The notes under the pieces: generated by a model
The model's database searches: none
Seen by the model: only the letters and a program-made list of their open reading frames with translations
What the model was told of the DNA's origin: nothing
Program-made: the position numbers and the translations under genes
Shown here: positions 63,977 through 64,000 of the stretch, one piece after another
Numbering within the stretch: the first letter of the stretch is position 1
Layout of the letters: every line of letters begins with the position of its first letter
DNA from: Nitrincola tapanii
GTDB lineage: Bacteria > Pseudomonadota > Gammaproteobacteria > Pseudomonadales > Balneatricaceae
Direction: 5' to 3'
NCBI RefSeq assembly: GCF_008368715.1
Contig: NZ_SMRS01000002.1
Location: forward strand, 1 to 64,000
DNA length: 64,000 nucleotides

Positions 63977-64000
63977 TAAAGACTTAGATCTGCATACACA

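Noticed and set aside
1-64000. CRISPR arrays, tRNA or rRNA genes, insertion sequences, phage genes
   Set aside because: No regularly spaced direct repeats, cloverleaf-like segments, transposase or integrase frames were seen on reading both strands; a dedicated RNA search could still find a small RNA.

Overview
The window reads as one contiguous stretch of a marine or aquatic gammaproteobacterial chromosome, of roughly Oceanospirillales/Pseudomonadales type. This rests on mhp-type aromatic catabolism, TRAP transporters, a Pseudomonas-like che2 cluster, a TtrSR/Tsd thiosulfate module and RimK modules. Taxonomy is inferred from gene content only. I saw no rRNA, tRNA, CRISPR array, insertion sequence or phage gene.

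Bases 1-20,350 are a catabolic region for hydroxyphenylpropionate-like aromatics. The left edge holds the end of one meta-cleavage operon (4-hydroxy-2-oxovalerate aldolase, then a 2Fe-2S/FAD reductase), followed by TRAP transporter 1. A PQQ-type aldose dehydrogenase, a TetR regulator and a porin come next. TRAP transporter 2, mhpC and a second porin follow, and then mhpR divergent from mhpABDFE. Palindromes that match my recollection of the E. coli MhpR operator lie in front of both mhpA and TRAP transporter 2, each exactly 25 bp from a candidate -35 hexamer. Uptake and ring cleavage are therefore probably co-induced.

Bases 20,400-32,300 hold an uncharacterised envelope operon (glycine-zipper/SH3 lipoprotein, a 640-aa exported protein, a 327-aa membrane-anchored protein), a GGDEF/EAL protein with a periplasmic CxxCH haem motif, a sirtuin, a DCC protein, a DASH-type cryptochrome/photolyase and a TtrS/TtrR-like two-component system.

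Bases 32,270-46,830 hold a 1-Cys peroxiredoxin, the TsdB/TsdA cytochromes (thiosulfate-tetrathionate interconversion) and a set of housekeeping genes: PhoH, PpnN, an acyl-CoA ligase, a YafJ amidotransferase, a bactofilin overlapping an M23 peptidase gene, DeaD, an exonuclease, a diguanylate cyclase and a SlyD-type FKBP.

Bases 47,000-59,200 are a long chemosensory operon: cheY-cheA-cheW-mcp-cheR-cheD-cheB, then a short membrane MCP-like protein, a STAS anti-sigma-factor antagonist, a receiver-PP2C-HATPase partner-switching protein and a second cheD. The gene order and the EWEEF receptor tail resemble the P. aeruginosa Che2 system. The added partner-switching module and duplicate CheD are the most unusual part of the window.

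Bases 59,250-63,900 contain two glutamate-ligase-type modules facing each other: rimB-like protease plus rimK on the plus strand, and a lipoprotein protease, a transglutaminase-like 7TM protein and an ATP-grasp ligase on the minus strand.
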